From assembly GCA_902489855.1 (NCBI GenBank), contig CABUBS010000142.1, forward strand, positions 1 through 5,272: a DNA stretch of 5,272 nucleotides, written 5' to 3'. The number at the start of each line of letters is the position of its first letter. The first letter of the stretch is position 1. A program made the translations under genes and the position numbers. The notes under the pieces are model-generated. The model saw only the letters and a list, made by a program, of their open reading frames with translations, did not search any database and was not told the DNA's origin. This stretch comes from an uncultured Collinsella sp. (GTDB lineage: Bacteria > Actinomycetota > Coriobacteriia > Coriobacteriales > Coriobacteriaceae). Shown piece after piece: positions 1-4,994 of the stretch.

Positions 1-707
1 ATCGACGGCCATGCCCCGGCGTGGCCGCCTTTGCCCGTGAGTCAGGCCCGTGGCTCGAACAGCTGTCCAAGGACGGTTGCCAGGTCATCTGTCAGGTTGC
101 CGGCCACTCCGTTGACGAGTTTGTGCGCGCGCTCGAGATGTATGTCGAGCTATGCCCCTGGGCTGCCGGCTACGAGATCAACGTGAGCTGCCCCAACATC
201 GCCGCCGGCGGTGCCGCCATGGGCTCTACGCCCGAGGGCGCCTCTTCCGTTATGGCTGCCTGCCGCAAGGTGACCGATAAGCCGCTGTTCGTGAAGATGG
301 CGCCGGTCAACGTCGCCGAGATCGCCAAGGCCCTCGAAGCCGCCGGCGCCGACGGCCTTTCGGTCATTAACTCCATCCAGGGCATGGCCATCGACGTCCA
401 TACCCGCAAGTCCCGCGTGGCAAAGCCCAAGGGCGGCCTTTCGGGCCCGCTGTGCCACCACATCGCCGTGCGCATGGTCTGGGAGGTCGCCCAGGCCGTC
501 GATATCCCCATCAACGGTGTCGGCGGTGTCATGACGGGCATCGATGCGGCCGAGTTTATCCTGGCCGGTGCCACCTGCGTGTCGGTTGGCATGGCCAACT
601 TCGTCGATCCGTGCGCTTCGCTCAAGATCGCGCACGAGCTCGAGGCCTGGGCCGAGTCCCAGGGCGTAAAGGACATCAACGAACTGGTAGGTGCGTTCGA
701 ATGCTAG
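1..707 (+). CDS. pyrD: Dihydroorotate dehydrogenase, class 1B catalytic subunit (5' end missing)
   Basis: This enzyme oxidises dihydroorotate to orotate in de novo pyrimidine synthesis, using FMN. Class 1B enzymes work with the iron-sulfur/FAD subunit PyrK and pass electrons to NAD+; pyrK is not in the window and would be expected upstream. The reading frame enters at base 3 and gives about 235 residues, so roughly 70-80 N-terminal residues lie outside. Visible motifs: NVSCPN, whose Cys (bases 189-191) is the class 1 catalytic base (class 2 enzymes have Ser); KPLFVKMAP; the GMAID and GGLSGP segments; and the phosphate-binding INGVGGV with VSVGMANF near the C-terminus. The wording of these blocks matches class 1B better than class 1A. 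The stop overlaps the pyrF start by 7 bases (ATGCTAG), so the two genes are co-transcribed and probably translationally coupled. The first six codons read RRPCPG, where the family usually has a conserved IGLQNPG-like stretch (see findings). Confidence 0.93.
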   Translation, partial: RRPCPGVAAFARESGPWLEQLSKDGCQVICQVAGHSVDEFVRALEMYVELCPWAAGYEINVSCPNIAAGGAAMGSTPEGASSVMAACRKVTDKPLFVKMAPVNVAEIAKALEAAGADGLSVINSIQGMAIDVHTRKSRVAKPKGGLSGPLCHHIAVRMVWEVAQAVDIPINGVGGVMTGIDAAEFILAGATCVSVGMANFVDPCASLKIAHELEAWAESQGVKDINELVGAFEC

Positions 708-1417
708 AGACCGATGCCCGCGACCGCGTAATCGTCGCCCTCGACTGCGATCGTGAGCGTGCGCTCGAGCTCGCCCACGAGCTTTCGGGCCATGCCGCTT
801 GGCTCAAGGTTGGTATGACGCTCTATTACGCCGAGGGTCCCCAGATCGTCAAGACCTTTAAGGACCTAGGCTTTAAGGTCTTTCTTGACCTTAAGTTCCA
901 TGATATTCCGCATCAGGTTCGCGGTGCCGCCCGCTCGGCCTCGCTTGCCGGTGCCGACCTGCTCTCGGTTCACGGCTTGGGTTCGGGCGCAATGCTTGCT
1001 GCCTGCCGCGAGGGTGCCGAGGAGGCGCGCGACGACCGCGCCAAGCTCGTCGCCATCACCGTGCTCACGAGCATGAATCAGGATGCCTTGAGCGAGATCG
1101 GCGTCGAGTCGCCCGTGGCCGAGGAGGCCGCCCGCCTGGCAAAGCTCGCTCAGGCCAACGGCATCGACGGCATCGTGTGCTCGCCGATGGAGGCTCACGA
1201 CATGCGTGAGCTGTTGGGTCCCGATGCCCTGATCGTGACTCCGGGTGTGCGTCCGGTTGGTGCCGCCCTTGGTGACCAGTCCCGCGTGGCGACGCCTTCC
1301 CAGGCTATCGAGCGTGGCGCAAGCCACATTGTGGTGGGCCGTCCCATCACCGGTGCCGACGATCCGGTTGCCGCCTTTGACGCCATCGTCGCCGAGCTGG
1401 TCGAAAACGTCGCGTAA
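701..1417 (+). CDS. pyrF: Orotidine 5'-phosphate decarboxylase
   Basis: This enzyme decarboxylates OMP to UMP, the last step of de novo UMP synthesis, in the cytosol without a cofactor. The 238-residue product matches the family's usual 230-245 residues. It shows the (beta/alpha)8-barrel signatures in order: an early VALD strand (12-15), WLKVG with Lys36, the catalytic array DLKFHDIP (Asp63, Lys65, Asp68), TPGVRPVG (180-187) followed by GDQSR, and GRPIT (213-217) for phosphate binding. The ATG at 701 is preferred because the protein then begins a few residues before the first beta strand, and an AGGTG-like ribosome binding site lies about 7 bases upstream. The same frame is open back to 452, but that part overlaps pyrD and encodes nothing PyrF-like. 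As the last gene before a 239-base gap, it probably ends the pyrimidine operon. All catalytic residues are present. Confidence 0.96.
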   Translation: MLETDARDRVIVALDCDRERALELAHELSGHAAWLKVGMTLYYAEGPQIVKTFKDLGFKVFLDLKFHDIPHQVRGAARSASLAGADLLSVHGLGSGAMLAACREGAEEARDDRAKLVAITVLTSMNQDALSEIGVESPVAEEAARLAKLAQANGIDGIVCSPMEAHDMRELLGPDALIVTPGVRPVGAALGDQSRVATPSQAIERGASHIVVGRPITGADDPVAAFDAIVAELVENVA

Positions 1418-1462
1418 AAGATTCCCCTAAGTCACCACTTTTGGGTCTCATTAGCACAAAAT

Positions 1463-1520
1463 AGCCCCTGTGCCTGCGTAAACTTTCCCATCCTTTGTGT
1501 GGAATCGCAGGTCAGGGGCT
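1463..1520 (+). other. Long bulged inverted repeat; candidate structured RNA or pyrF 3' end structure
   Basis: AGCCCCTG (1463-1470) is the exact reverse complement of CAGGGGCT (1513-1520). Beyond a one-base bulge (T1471), GCCTGCG (1472-1478) pairs with CGCAGGT (1506-1512), including one G-U pair. Inside, TTCCCA (1485-1490) can pair with TG-t-GGAA (1498-1504) around a 7-base loop. This makes about 21 base pairs in 58 bases. No T-run follows the right arm (the next bases are TAACTTTGGG), so it is not a standard intrinsic terminator. It could be a 3' end-stabilising hairpin, a small RNA, a dispersed repeat or a protein-binding site. Structure is seen; function is unknown. The strand is given as + only because the flanking genes run that way. 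Confidence 0.55.
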
Positions 1521-1539
1521 TAACTTTGGGCGCAGTATA

Positions 1540-1568
1540 TTGCACTTTTTGCGGGTATCGTCTAACCT
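1540..1568 (+). promoter_or_regulatory. Possible promoter for the mihF operon
   Basis: TTGCAC (1540-1545) resembles a -35 box and is followed, after 17 bases, by TAACCT (1563-1568), a poor match to TATAAT. If used, transcription would start near 1575 and the roughly 80-base leader would begin just before the compact hairpin at 1581-1617. The -10 match is weak, so this is a tentative call. Confidence 0.3.
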
Positions 1569-1580
1569 ATGGAGCCGCGA

Positions 1581-1617
1581 TTGGGCATTTTGTACGTTCT
1601 ACGTGCTAAAATGCCAA
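1581..1617. promoter_or_regulatory. Compact near-perfect hairpin or operator upstream of mihF
   Basis: GGCATTTT (1584-1591) is the exact reverse complement of AAAATGCC (1608-1615). The outer TT (1581-1582) pairs with AA (1616-1617) if G1583 is bulged. The inner GTACGT (1592-1597) pairs with ACGTGC (1601-1606) if T1607 is bulged, closing a 3-base TCT loop. In total 16 pairs fit in 37 bases. The element sits 40 bases before the mihF start and covers the place where a -35 box for the TATAAC at 1631 would fall. It could be a DNA operator or, if transcribed from further upstream, a leader RNA hairpin. No T-run follows. Confidence 0.5.
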
Positions 1618-1630
1618 TTATTGAATCAGA

Positions 1631-1636
1631 TATAAC
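1631..1636 (+). promoter_or_regulatory. Possible -10 box close to mihF
   Basis: TATAAC matches four of six positions of TATAAT and would place a start site near 1643, giving a leader of only about 14 bases. No recognisable -35 box lies 16-18 bases upstream; that space is the right arm of the 1581-1617 hairpin. If this promoter is real, it may need an activator, or the hairpin sequence may be where a regulator binds. It competes with the 1540-1568 candidate. Confidence 0.3.
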
Positions 1637-1646
1637 CCAACTATTT

Positions 1647-1652
1647 GGAGGT
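1647..1652 (+). promoter_or_regulatory. Ribosome binding site of mihF
   Basis: GGAGGT lies 4 bases before the ATG at 1657. It is one of the two clearest Shine-Dalgarno sequences in the window and fixes the start at 1657, not at the in-frame TTG at 1645, which overlaps this site. Confidence 0.8.
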
Positions 1653-1656
1653 ACGA

Positions 1657-1965
1657 ATGGCACTCCCTCAGCTTACCGATGAGCAGCGTAAGCAGGCTCT
1701 TGAGAAGGCTGCTGCCGCACGTCACGCCCGCGCTGAGCTTCGCGAGCAGATCAAGAAGGGCGAGAAGTCCCTCGAGTCCGTGCTCAACTCCGATGACCCC
1801 ATCGCTTCCCGCATGAAGGTTTCCACCCTCATCGAGTCTCTCCCTGGTTATGGTAAGGCCAAGGCCGCCAAGATCATGGAGGAGCTCGGCATCTCCGCTA
1901 CCCGTCGCGTTCAGGGCCTTGGCGTCCGTCAGCGCGAGCAGCTCCTCGAGCAGCTGACCAAATAA
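1657..1965 (+). CDS. mihF: Actinobacterial integration host factor (MihF)
   Basis: This small nucleoid-associated protein binds DNA without strong sequence specificity and shapes the chromosome. The mycobacterial homologue is essential and was first found as a cofactor of phage L5 integration; it is unrelated in fold to E. coli IHF. The 102-residue product starts ALPQLTDEQR, closely resembling mycobacterial mIHF as I recall it. It has a charged N-terminal helix (about 8-40), then the S13-like helix-two-turn-helix region (about 55-80, with LPGYGKAKA giving the glycine turn), and a basic end with TRRVQGLG (82-89) and RQRE. It is rich in Lys and Arg. Ten of its eleven lysine codons are AAG and leucine is mostly CTC, consistent with strong expression. 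It leads the operon, directly followed in the same frame by gmk, the usual actinobacterial arrangement. Confidence 0.95.
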   Translation: MALPQLTDEQRKQALEKAAAARHARAELREQIKKGEKSLESVLNSDDPIASRMKVSTLIESLPGYGKAKAAKIMEELGISATRRVQGLGVRQREQLLEQLTK

Positions 1966-2535
1966 GTGAGCGCTCAGGATTCCAAGCTCTTTGTGATTTC
2001 TGGACCGTCAGGCGCGGGCAAGGGCACGCTCGTCACTCGTGTGCGCGAGCGTCGCTCTAACCTGGGCCTGACGGTTTCGGCTACCACGCGAGCACCACGC
2101 AAAGGTGAGGTCGACGGCGTCAACTACTTTTTTCTGACGCGCGAGGAGTTCGACCGCCGCGTGGCAAACGGCGAGTTTGTTGAGTGGGCCGAGGTCCACG
2201 GTAACTGCTACGGCACGTTGGTGAGCGAGGTCACATCCAAGCTCGCCTCGGGCGCGTCTCTGATTTTGGAGATCGATGTCCAGGGCGCCCTGCAGGTGAA
2301 GGAGCGTTTCCCCGAGGCCGTGCTGATCTTTATCAAGCCGCCTTCGCTTGAGGTGCTCCGCGAGCGTCTAGTCGGTCGCGGTACCGAGACGCCCGAGACG
2401 ATTGAGCTGCGTATGGCAAACGCCGCCGATGAGCTTGCCCTTGCCGACCGCTACGACGACGTCGTGGTAAATGACGATCTCGACCGCGCGACCGATGAGC
2501 TCGTTCGCGTTCTCGATATGCATGAAAGGATCTGA
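1966..2535 (+). CDS. gmk: Guanylate kinase
   Basis: This enzyme phosphorylates GMP to GDP with ATP, an essential step for GTP and dGTP supply and for (p)ppGpp precursors, in the cytosol. Of the 189 residues, GPSGAGKGT (13-21) is the Walker A loop. SATTRAPRKGEVDG (38-51) and YFF (54-56) belong to the GMP-binding region, EWAEVHGNCYGT (73-84) is the family's conserved NMP-binding segment, LEIDVQGA (101-108) follows, and the lid arginines lie in ERLVGRGTETPE (133-144). The family ending YDxVVVND is present (163-170). The length is slightly short but complete. The GTG start is chosen because it leaves 12 residues before the P-loop and abuts the mihF stop (TAA then GTG, same frame, no spacer). No convincing Shine-Dalgarno precedes it, so translation probably depends on ribosomes finishing mihF. 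Confidence 0.96.
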   Translation: MSAQDSKLFVISGPSGAGKGTLVTRVRERRSNLGLTVSATTRAPRKGEVDGVNYFFLTREEFDRRVANGEFVEWAEVHGNCYGTLVSEVTSKLASGASLILEIDVQGALQVKERFPEAVLIFIKPPSLEVLRERLVGRGTETPETIELRMANAADELALADRYDDVVVNDDLDRATDELVRVLDMHERI

Positions 2536-2540
2536 GGTCC

Positions 2541-2822
2541 GTGTCCGTTGTAAAGCCTTGCATTGACGATCTTCTGGAGAAGACCGATCACAACCGCTTC
2601 CTGCTCGCTTCGCTTGCCTCCAAGCGCGCCTGCGACATCAATAGCATGCTGCGTGGCCAGCACAACCGCGTGCTTGCCGTCCAGGATGTCGATGACATCA
2701 CCATCGGGCTTTCCGGTGCCGACACCATCTCGATGGCTATGGACGAGATTGTCGACGGCGACATCTCTTACGACGAGGCCCGTTACGAGAAGGCGCTCGG
2801 CCACAAGGTTGCTGAAGCCTAA
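2541..2822 (+). CDS. rpoZ: DNA-directed RNA polymerase omega subunit
   Basis: Omega helps fold beta-prime and assemble RNA polymerase; in some bacteria it also forms part of a ppGpp site. The 93-residue product has the family pattern: CIDDLLEKTD (7-16) matches the usual PSIDDLL.KTDS opening, followed by the conserved helix here read as NRFLLASLASKRACDIN (18-34), then a charged stretch and an acidic C-terminal part GDISYDEARYEK (73-84). The core is divergent: the usual SKYALVIAAAKRARQIN has R-to-C and Q-to-D changes. The GTG at 2541 is preferred because it gives the conserved start region, lies 5 bases after gmk, and has AAAGGA (2525-2530) about 10 bases upstream. Its position after gmk supports the call, as gmk-rpoZ is a widely conserved pair. 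The stop TAA is immediately followed by the thiI ATG. Confidence 0.9.
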   Translation: MSVVKPCIDDLLEKTDHNRFLLASLASKRACDINSMLRGQHNRVLAVQDVDDITIGLSGADTISMAMDEIVDGDISYDEARYEKALGHKVAEA

Positions 2823-4067
2823 ATGGCGGCTCGCGTCTGCCTGGTCCACTATCACGAGGTTGGACTGAAGGGTAAGAACCGCGCACATTTTGAGCATATC
2901 CTCATGGATAACATCAAGGCGGCCTTGGCCGCCTTTTCCGTGAATGCCGTGTCTCGAATTTCCGGTTATATCCTCGTGACCTTTAACGAGCATCAGGCCG
3001 ATGAGGCGGCGCGTGTCATTCGCACCGTTCCCGGCGTTGCTCGTGTGTCTTTGGCGTATCACACTAACCGCGACCCGCAGGAGTACTGTGCCGCCGCCGT
3101 CAAGGCGCTGCGCGAGTTTGGTCCTTTCGATTCGTTTAAGGTGCACGCCAAGCGCTCCAATACCGACTATGAGCTCACCTCGATTGATATCAATCGTCAG
3201 GTGGGCGAGGTACTGTGCGAGGCCTTCCCCGATAAAAAGGTTCAAATGCACGACCCCGATGCGATGGTGCACGTACTGGTGGTCCAGGGTAGCGTCTACG
3301 TGTATGCGCGCTCCGAGCGTGGCGTGGGCGGTCTGCCGGTGGGTTCTGCCGGCAAGGTCGTGACGCTGTTGTCGTCGGGTATCGATTCTCCGGTGGCGAC
3401 CTGGATGCTCGCGCGTCGCGGCGCGGTGTGCGTGCCGGTACATTTCTCCGGTCGTCCGCAGACGCCCGATACGAGCGAGTATTTGGTGCAGGACATCATC
3501 CGTGCGCTTGAGCCGGGTGTCCAGATCGGCCGCCTGTACGTGGTGCCGTTTGGCGACTGCCAGCGTGAGATTTCGGTTACCTGTCCCAGCAATCTGCGCG
3601 TGATCATGTATCGCCGCATTATGTATTCGGTTGCCGAGCGCATTGCACACATCGAGGGCGCCAAGGCCATCGTTACGGGCGAATCGCTTGGGCAGGTTGC
3701 CTCCCAAACGCTTGAGAACATCATGGCCGTCAACGAGGCCGTGAAGATCCCCGTGTTCCGCCCTCTCATCGGTTCGGACAAGCAGGAGATCATCGCGCGC
3801 GCCGAGGAGATCGGTACGTTCGATATCTCGACTGAGGCCGCTCCCGACTGCTGCACGCTGTTTATGCCGCGCCGTCCCGAGACGCACGCTAAACTCGATG
3901 CCGTGCATGAGGCCTGGGAGCTGTTCGATCACGAGGAGATGATCGAGCGCCTGCTCAAGCAGACCGAGTACATCGACTTCGAGAGCAACACGTATAAGGC
4001 CCCTAAGACCTTAAAACGTAAACATTCGGAGCTTGCTCCGCGTGAGATTTACCAAGATCACGAGTAA
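2823..4067 (+). CDS. thiI: tRNA 4-thiouridine synthase ThiI, short form without rhodanese domain
   Basis: ThiI adenylates and thiolates U8 of tRNAs to 4-thiouridine, a near-UV sensor base; in some bacteria it also supplies sulfur for the thiamine thiazole. The 414-residue product has an N-terminal ferredoxin-like domain (about 1-75, with HYHEVGLKGKNR at 9-20), a THUMP domain (about 76-165), the GGLPVG linker (169-174), and an ATP pyrophosphatase domain with PP-loop SSGIDSP (184-190), GESLGQVASQT (286-296), and DCCTLFMPRRP (342-352) containing Cys343 and Cys344. It ends after the PP-loop domain, like the roughly 400-residue Bacillus form, and lacks the C-terminal rhodanese domain of the 482-residue E. 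coli protein; sulfur probably comes directly from a cysteine desulfurase. The PP-loop reads SSG rather than the common SGG. The ATG directly abuts the rpoZ stop, in the same frame, and has no good ribosome binding site. It is the last gene of the operon. Confidence 0.95.
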   Translation: MAARVCLVHYHEVGLKGKNRAHFEHILMDNIKAALAAFSVNAVSRISGYILVTFNEHQADEAARVIRTVPGVARVSLAYHTNRDPQEYCAAAVKALREFGPFDSFKVHAKRSNTDYELTSIDINRQVGEVLCEAFPDKKVQMHDPDAMVHVLVVQGSVYVYARSERGVGGLPVGSAGKVVTLLSSGIDSPVATWMLARRGAVCVPVHFSGRPQTPDTSEYLVQDIIRALEPGVQIGRLYVVPFGDCQREISVTCPSNLRVIMYRRIMYSVAERIAHIEGAKAIVTGESLGQVASQTLENIMAVNEAVKIPVFRPLIGSDKQEIIARAEEIGTFDISTEAAPDCCTLFMPRRPETHAKLDAVHEAWELFDHEEMIERLLKQTEYIDFESNTYKAPKTLKRKHSELAPREIYQDHE

Positions 4068-4077
4068 ATTTGTGCAT

Positions 4078-4110
4078 AGACCGACGATGCGCTTGCATCG
4101 TCGGTCTTTT
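4078..4110 (+). terminator. Intrinsic terminator after thiI
   Basis: AGACCGACGATGC (4078-4090) and GCATCGTCGGTCT (4095-4107) form a perfect 13-bp stem around a GCTT loop, followed by TTT. It starts 10 bases after the thiI stop and closes the mihF-gmk-rpoZ-thiI operon. The T-run is short (the last stem base plus three), but the stem is strong. Confidence 0.9.
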
Positions 4111-4117
4111 GCTATCT

Positions 4118-4140
4118 GGGCATTTTGCGACTAAGTGCTC
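4118..4140. other. Small hairpin sharing its left arm with the pre-mihF hairpin
   Basis: GGGCATTT (4118-4125) can pair with AAGTGCTC (4133-4140), 8 pairs including two G-U, around a 7-base loop. The word TGGGCATTTTG (4117-4127) also occurs at 1582-1592, where it forms the left arm of the hairpin before mihF. The meaning is unknown; it could be a shared regulator site or chance in AT-richer spacer DNA. Confidence 0.3.
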
Positions 4141-4186
4141 ATTTGCTGACGTGTGCCTGAATAAATGGACAGATTTGTGCAAGGTT

Positions 4187-4216
4187 TTGGTCGGTTTTTG
4201 GTTTGACCGCTAAAAC
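4187..4216 (+). promoter_or_regulatory. Weak candidate promoter for comEA-comEC
   Basis: TTGGTC (4187-4192) and TAAAAC (4211-4216) are separated by 18 bases and resemble poor -35 and -10 boxes. Transcription would start near 4223 and give a leader of about 58 bases. The boxes lie inside the GGTTTT-repeat and palindrome area, so a regulator could overlap the promoter. No better pair was found in the 170-base gap. Confidence 0.2.
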
Positions 4217-4223
4217 CGGTTTT
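4212..4223. promoter_or_regulatory. 12-bp perfect palindrome AAAACCGGTTTT upstream of comEA
   Basis: AAAACCGGTTTT is fully self-complementary, as expected for the site of a dimeric regulator. Related words precede it: GGTTTTGG at 4183-4190 (an exact copy of 4218-4225), GGTTTTTG at 4193-4200 and GGTTTG at 4200-4205. GGTTTT (4183-4188) could also pair with AAAACC (4212-4217), and GGTC (4189-4192) with GACC (4205-4208), giving an alternative hairpin. It lies 58-69 bases before the comEA start, where an operator could act. Confidence 0.4.
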
Positions 4224-4267
4224 GGAGCGTGGCAGTTGCAGGGCTTTTTTCCTGACACGATGGTGTT

Positions 4268-4274
4268 GGGAGGT
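4268..4274 (+). promoter_or_regulatory. Ribosome binding site of comEA
   Basis: GGGAGGT lies 6 bases before the ATG at 4281. It decides the start: longer in-frame versions from TTG 4203 or ATG 4260 lack such a site and add residues unlike a ComEA N-terminus. Confidence 0.8.
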
Positions 4275-4280
4275 TTTGCT

Positions 4281-4994
4281 ATGGCGCAGCGCGAACAACA
4301 CGAACGGGTCAAACGGATGGACCGCTTGGCGGACAAGCTGCTCGGTCATAAGGCAGTGGTGATGGCGATACTGGTCGTCATTGCGATGGCGAGCGGACTG
4401 GCGATGGCGAACCTTGGCGGCGGTGCCGGCAGTGTGTCGTTTGAGCACACTGATGGTTCGGGTTCGTTAGTGGAGCCGGGATCCGGCGATGCCTCGAGCG
4501 GAAAGACATCCGAAGGCTCTTCGCCTAAGGCGTCTGCCGCGGCAGAGGTTTATGTCGATGTTGATGGCGCCGTTGTGTCGCCCGGTGTATATCGTCTCAA
4601 GGACGGCGCGCGGGTGGCTCAGGCGATTGATGCCGCCGGCGGGCTGGCGCCCGAGGCAGACGTTACGGGGCTCAATCGGGCATCTAAGGTCGTCGATGGA
4701 CAGAAGATTCACGTTCCAACGGTAGGGGAGCAGCGGGCGTCCATTGCGGAAGCCGGTGTTGATGGTGGGGCTTCCGCATCATCGGGCGTGAGTGGCGCAA
4801 CAGGCCTAGTAAATATCAATACGGCAAGCGCGGCAGAGCTGCAGACGCTCTCGGGCATCGGTCCCTCCATGGCCCAGTCGATTATCGATGAGCGGACAAA
4901 GAACGGTGCTTTTGCCTCGGTTGACGATCTGATGCGTGTGTCGGGAATCGGCGAGAAGAAGCTTGCCAAAATCAAAGATTCCATCTGCGTATGA
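4281..4994 (+). CDS. comEA: ComEA-type DNA-binding competence receptor
   Basis: ComEA is the membrane-anchored receptor that binds incoming double-stranded DNA outside the membrane and hands it to the ComEC channel. The 237-residue product has a charged N-terminal cytosolic tail (1-24), one membrane anchor (about 25-45), a Ser/Gly-rich linker (about 46-88), an SLBB domain (about 90-147, with YVDVDGAVVSPGVYRL and later AIDAAGGL), a second Ser/Gly/Ala-rich linker (about 150-175), and a C-terminal helix-hairpin-helix pair (177-237: VNINTASAAELQTLSGIG then FASVDDLMRVSGIGEKKL). This is the complete Gram-positive ComEA layout and slightly longer than the Bacillus protein (about 205). It heads its own operon and overlaps comEC by 4 bases. 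Codons such as GCG, TCG and CGG look commoner than in the upstream operon, suggesting modest expression. SLBB/HhH proteins can be mislabelled, but the comEC neighbour settles it. Confidence 0.93.
   Translation: MAQREQHERVKRMDRLADKLLGHKAVVMAILVVIAMASGLAMANLGGGAGSVSFEHTDGSGSLVEPGSGDASSGKTSEGSSPKASAAAEVYVDVDGAVVSPGVYRLKDGARVAQAIDAAGGLAPEADVTGLNRASKVVDGQKIHVPTVGEQRASIAEAGVDGGASASSGVSGATGLVNINTASAAELQTLSGIGPSMAQSIIDERTKNGAFASVDDLMRVSGIGEKKLAKIKDSICV

Larger units (their letters stand above)
1418..1656. other. Non-coding region between pyrF and mihF, rich in stem-loops
   Basis: No convincing gene is present on either strand of this 239-base gap, which is clearly more AT-rich than the flanking genes. 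It holds a weak small hairpin (1424-1445, CCC and AAGT arms) just after pyrF, a long bulged hairpin (1463-1520), a candidate promoter (1540-1568), a compact hairpin (1581-1617), a second possible -10 box (1631-1636) and the mihF ribosome binding site (1647-1652). It must contain the end signal for the pyrimidine transcript and the start signal for the mihF operon. The pyrF end has no classical stem plus T-run terminator. Confidence 0.8.

Noticed and set aside
452..700. Upstream extension of the pyrF frame
   Set aside because: It lies within pyrD in another frame and encodes an Arg/Gly-rich stretch unlike PyrF. The ATG at 701 gives the normal family length.
1424..1445. Small hairpin just after pyrF as a terminator
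   Set aside because: Only CCC/GGG and AAGT/ACTT pairs with an internal loop between them, and no T-run follows. It is too weak to call.
1536..1541. TATATT as a -10 box
   Set aside because: It is a good -10 match, but nothing resembling TTGACA lies 16-18 bases upstream; that area is the right arm of the long hairpin.
2451..3932. A 493-codon open frame on the minus strand across gmk, rpoZ and thiI
   Set aside because: It runs antisense to three well-recognised genes. Its translation is rich in His, Arg, Asp and Gly with no family motif, as expected from the complement of GC-rich codons. It has no promoter or ribosome binding site of note.
4068..4181. 9-base direct repeat ATTTGTGCA at 4068-4076 and 4173-4181, as target duplication of an insertion
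   Set aside because: The DNA between them is the thiI terminator and plain spacer, with no terminal inverted repeats or transposase remnant. The repeat is short enough to be chance.
4203..4280. Longer N-terminus of comEA from TTG 4203
   Set aside because: The strong GGGAGGT site belongs to ATG 4281, and the extra 26 residues cover the likely promoter and palindrome region.
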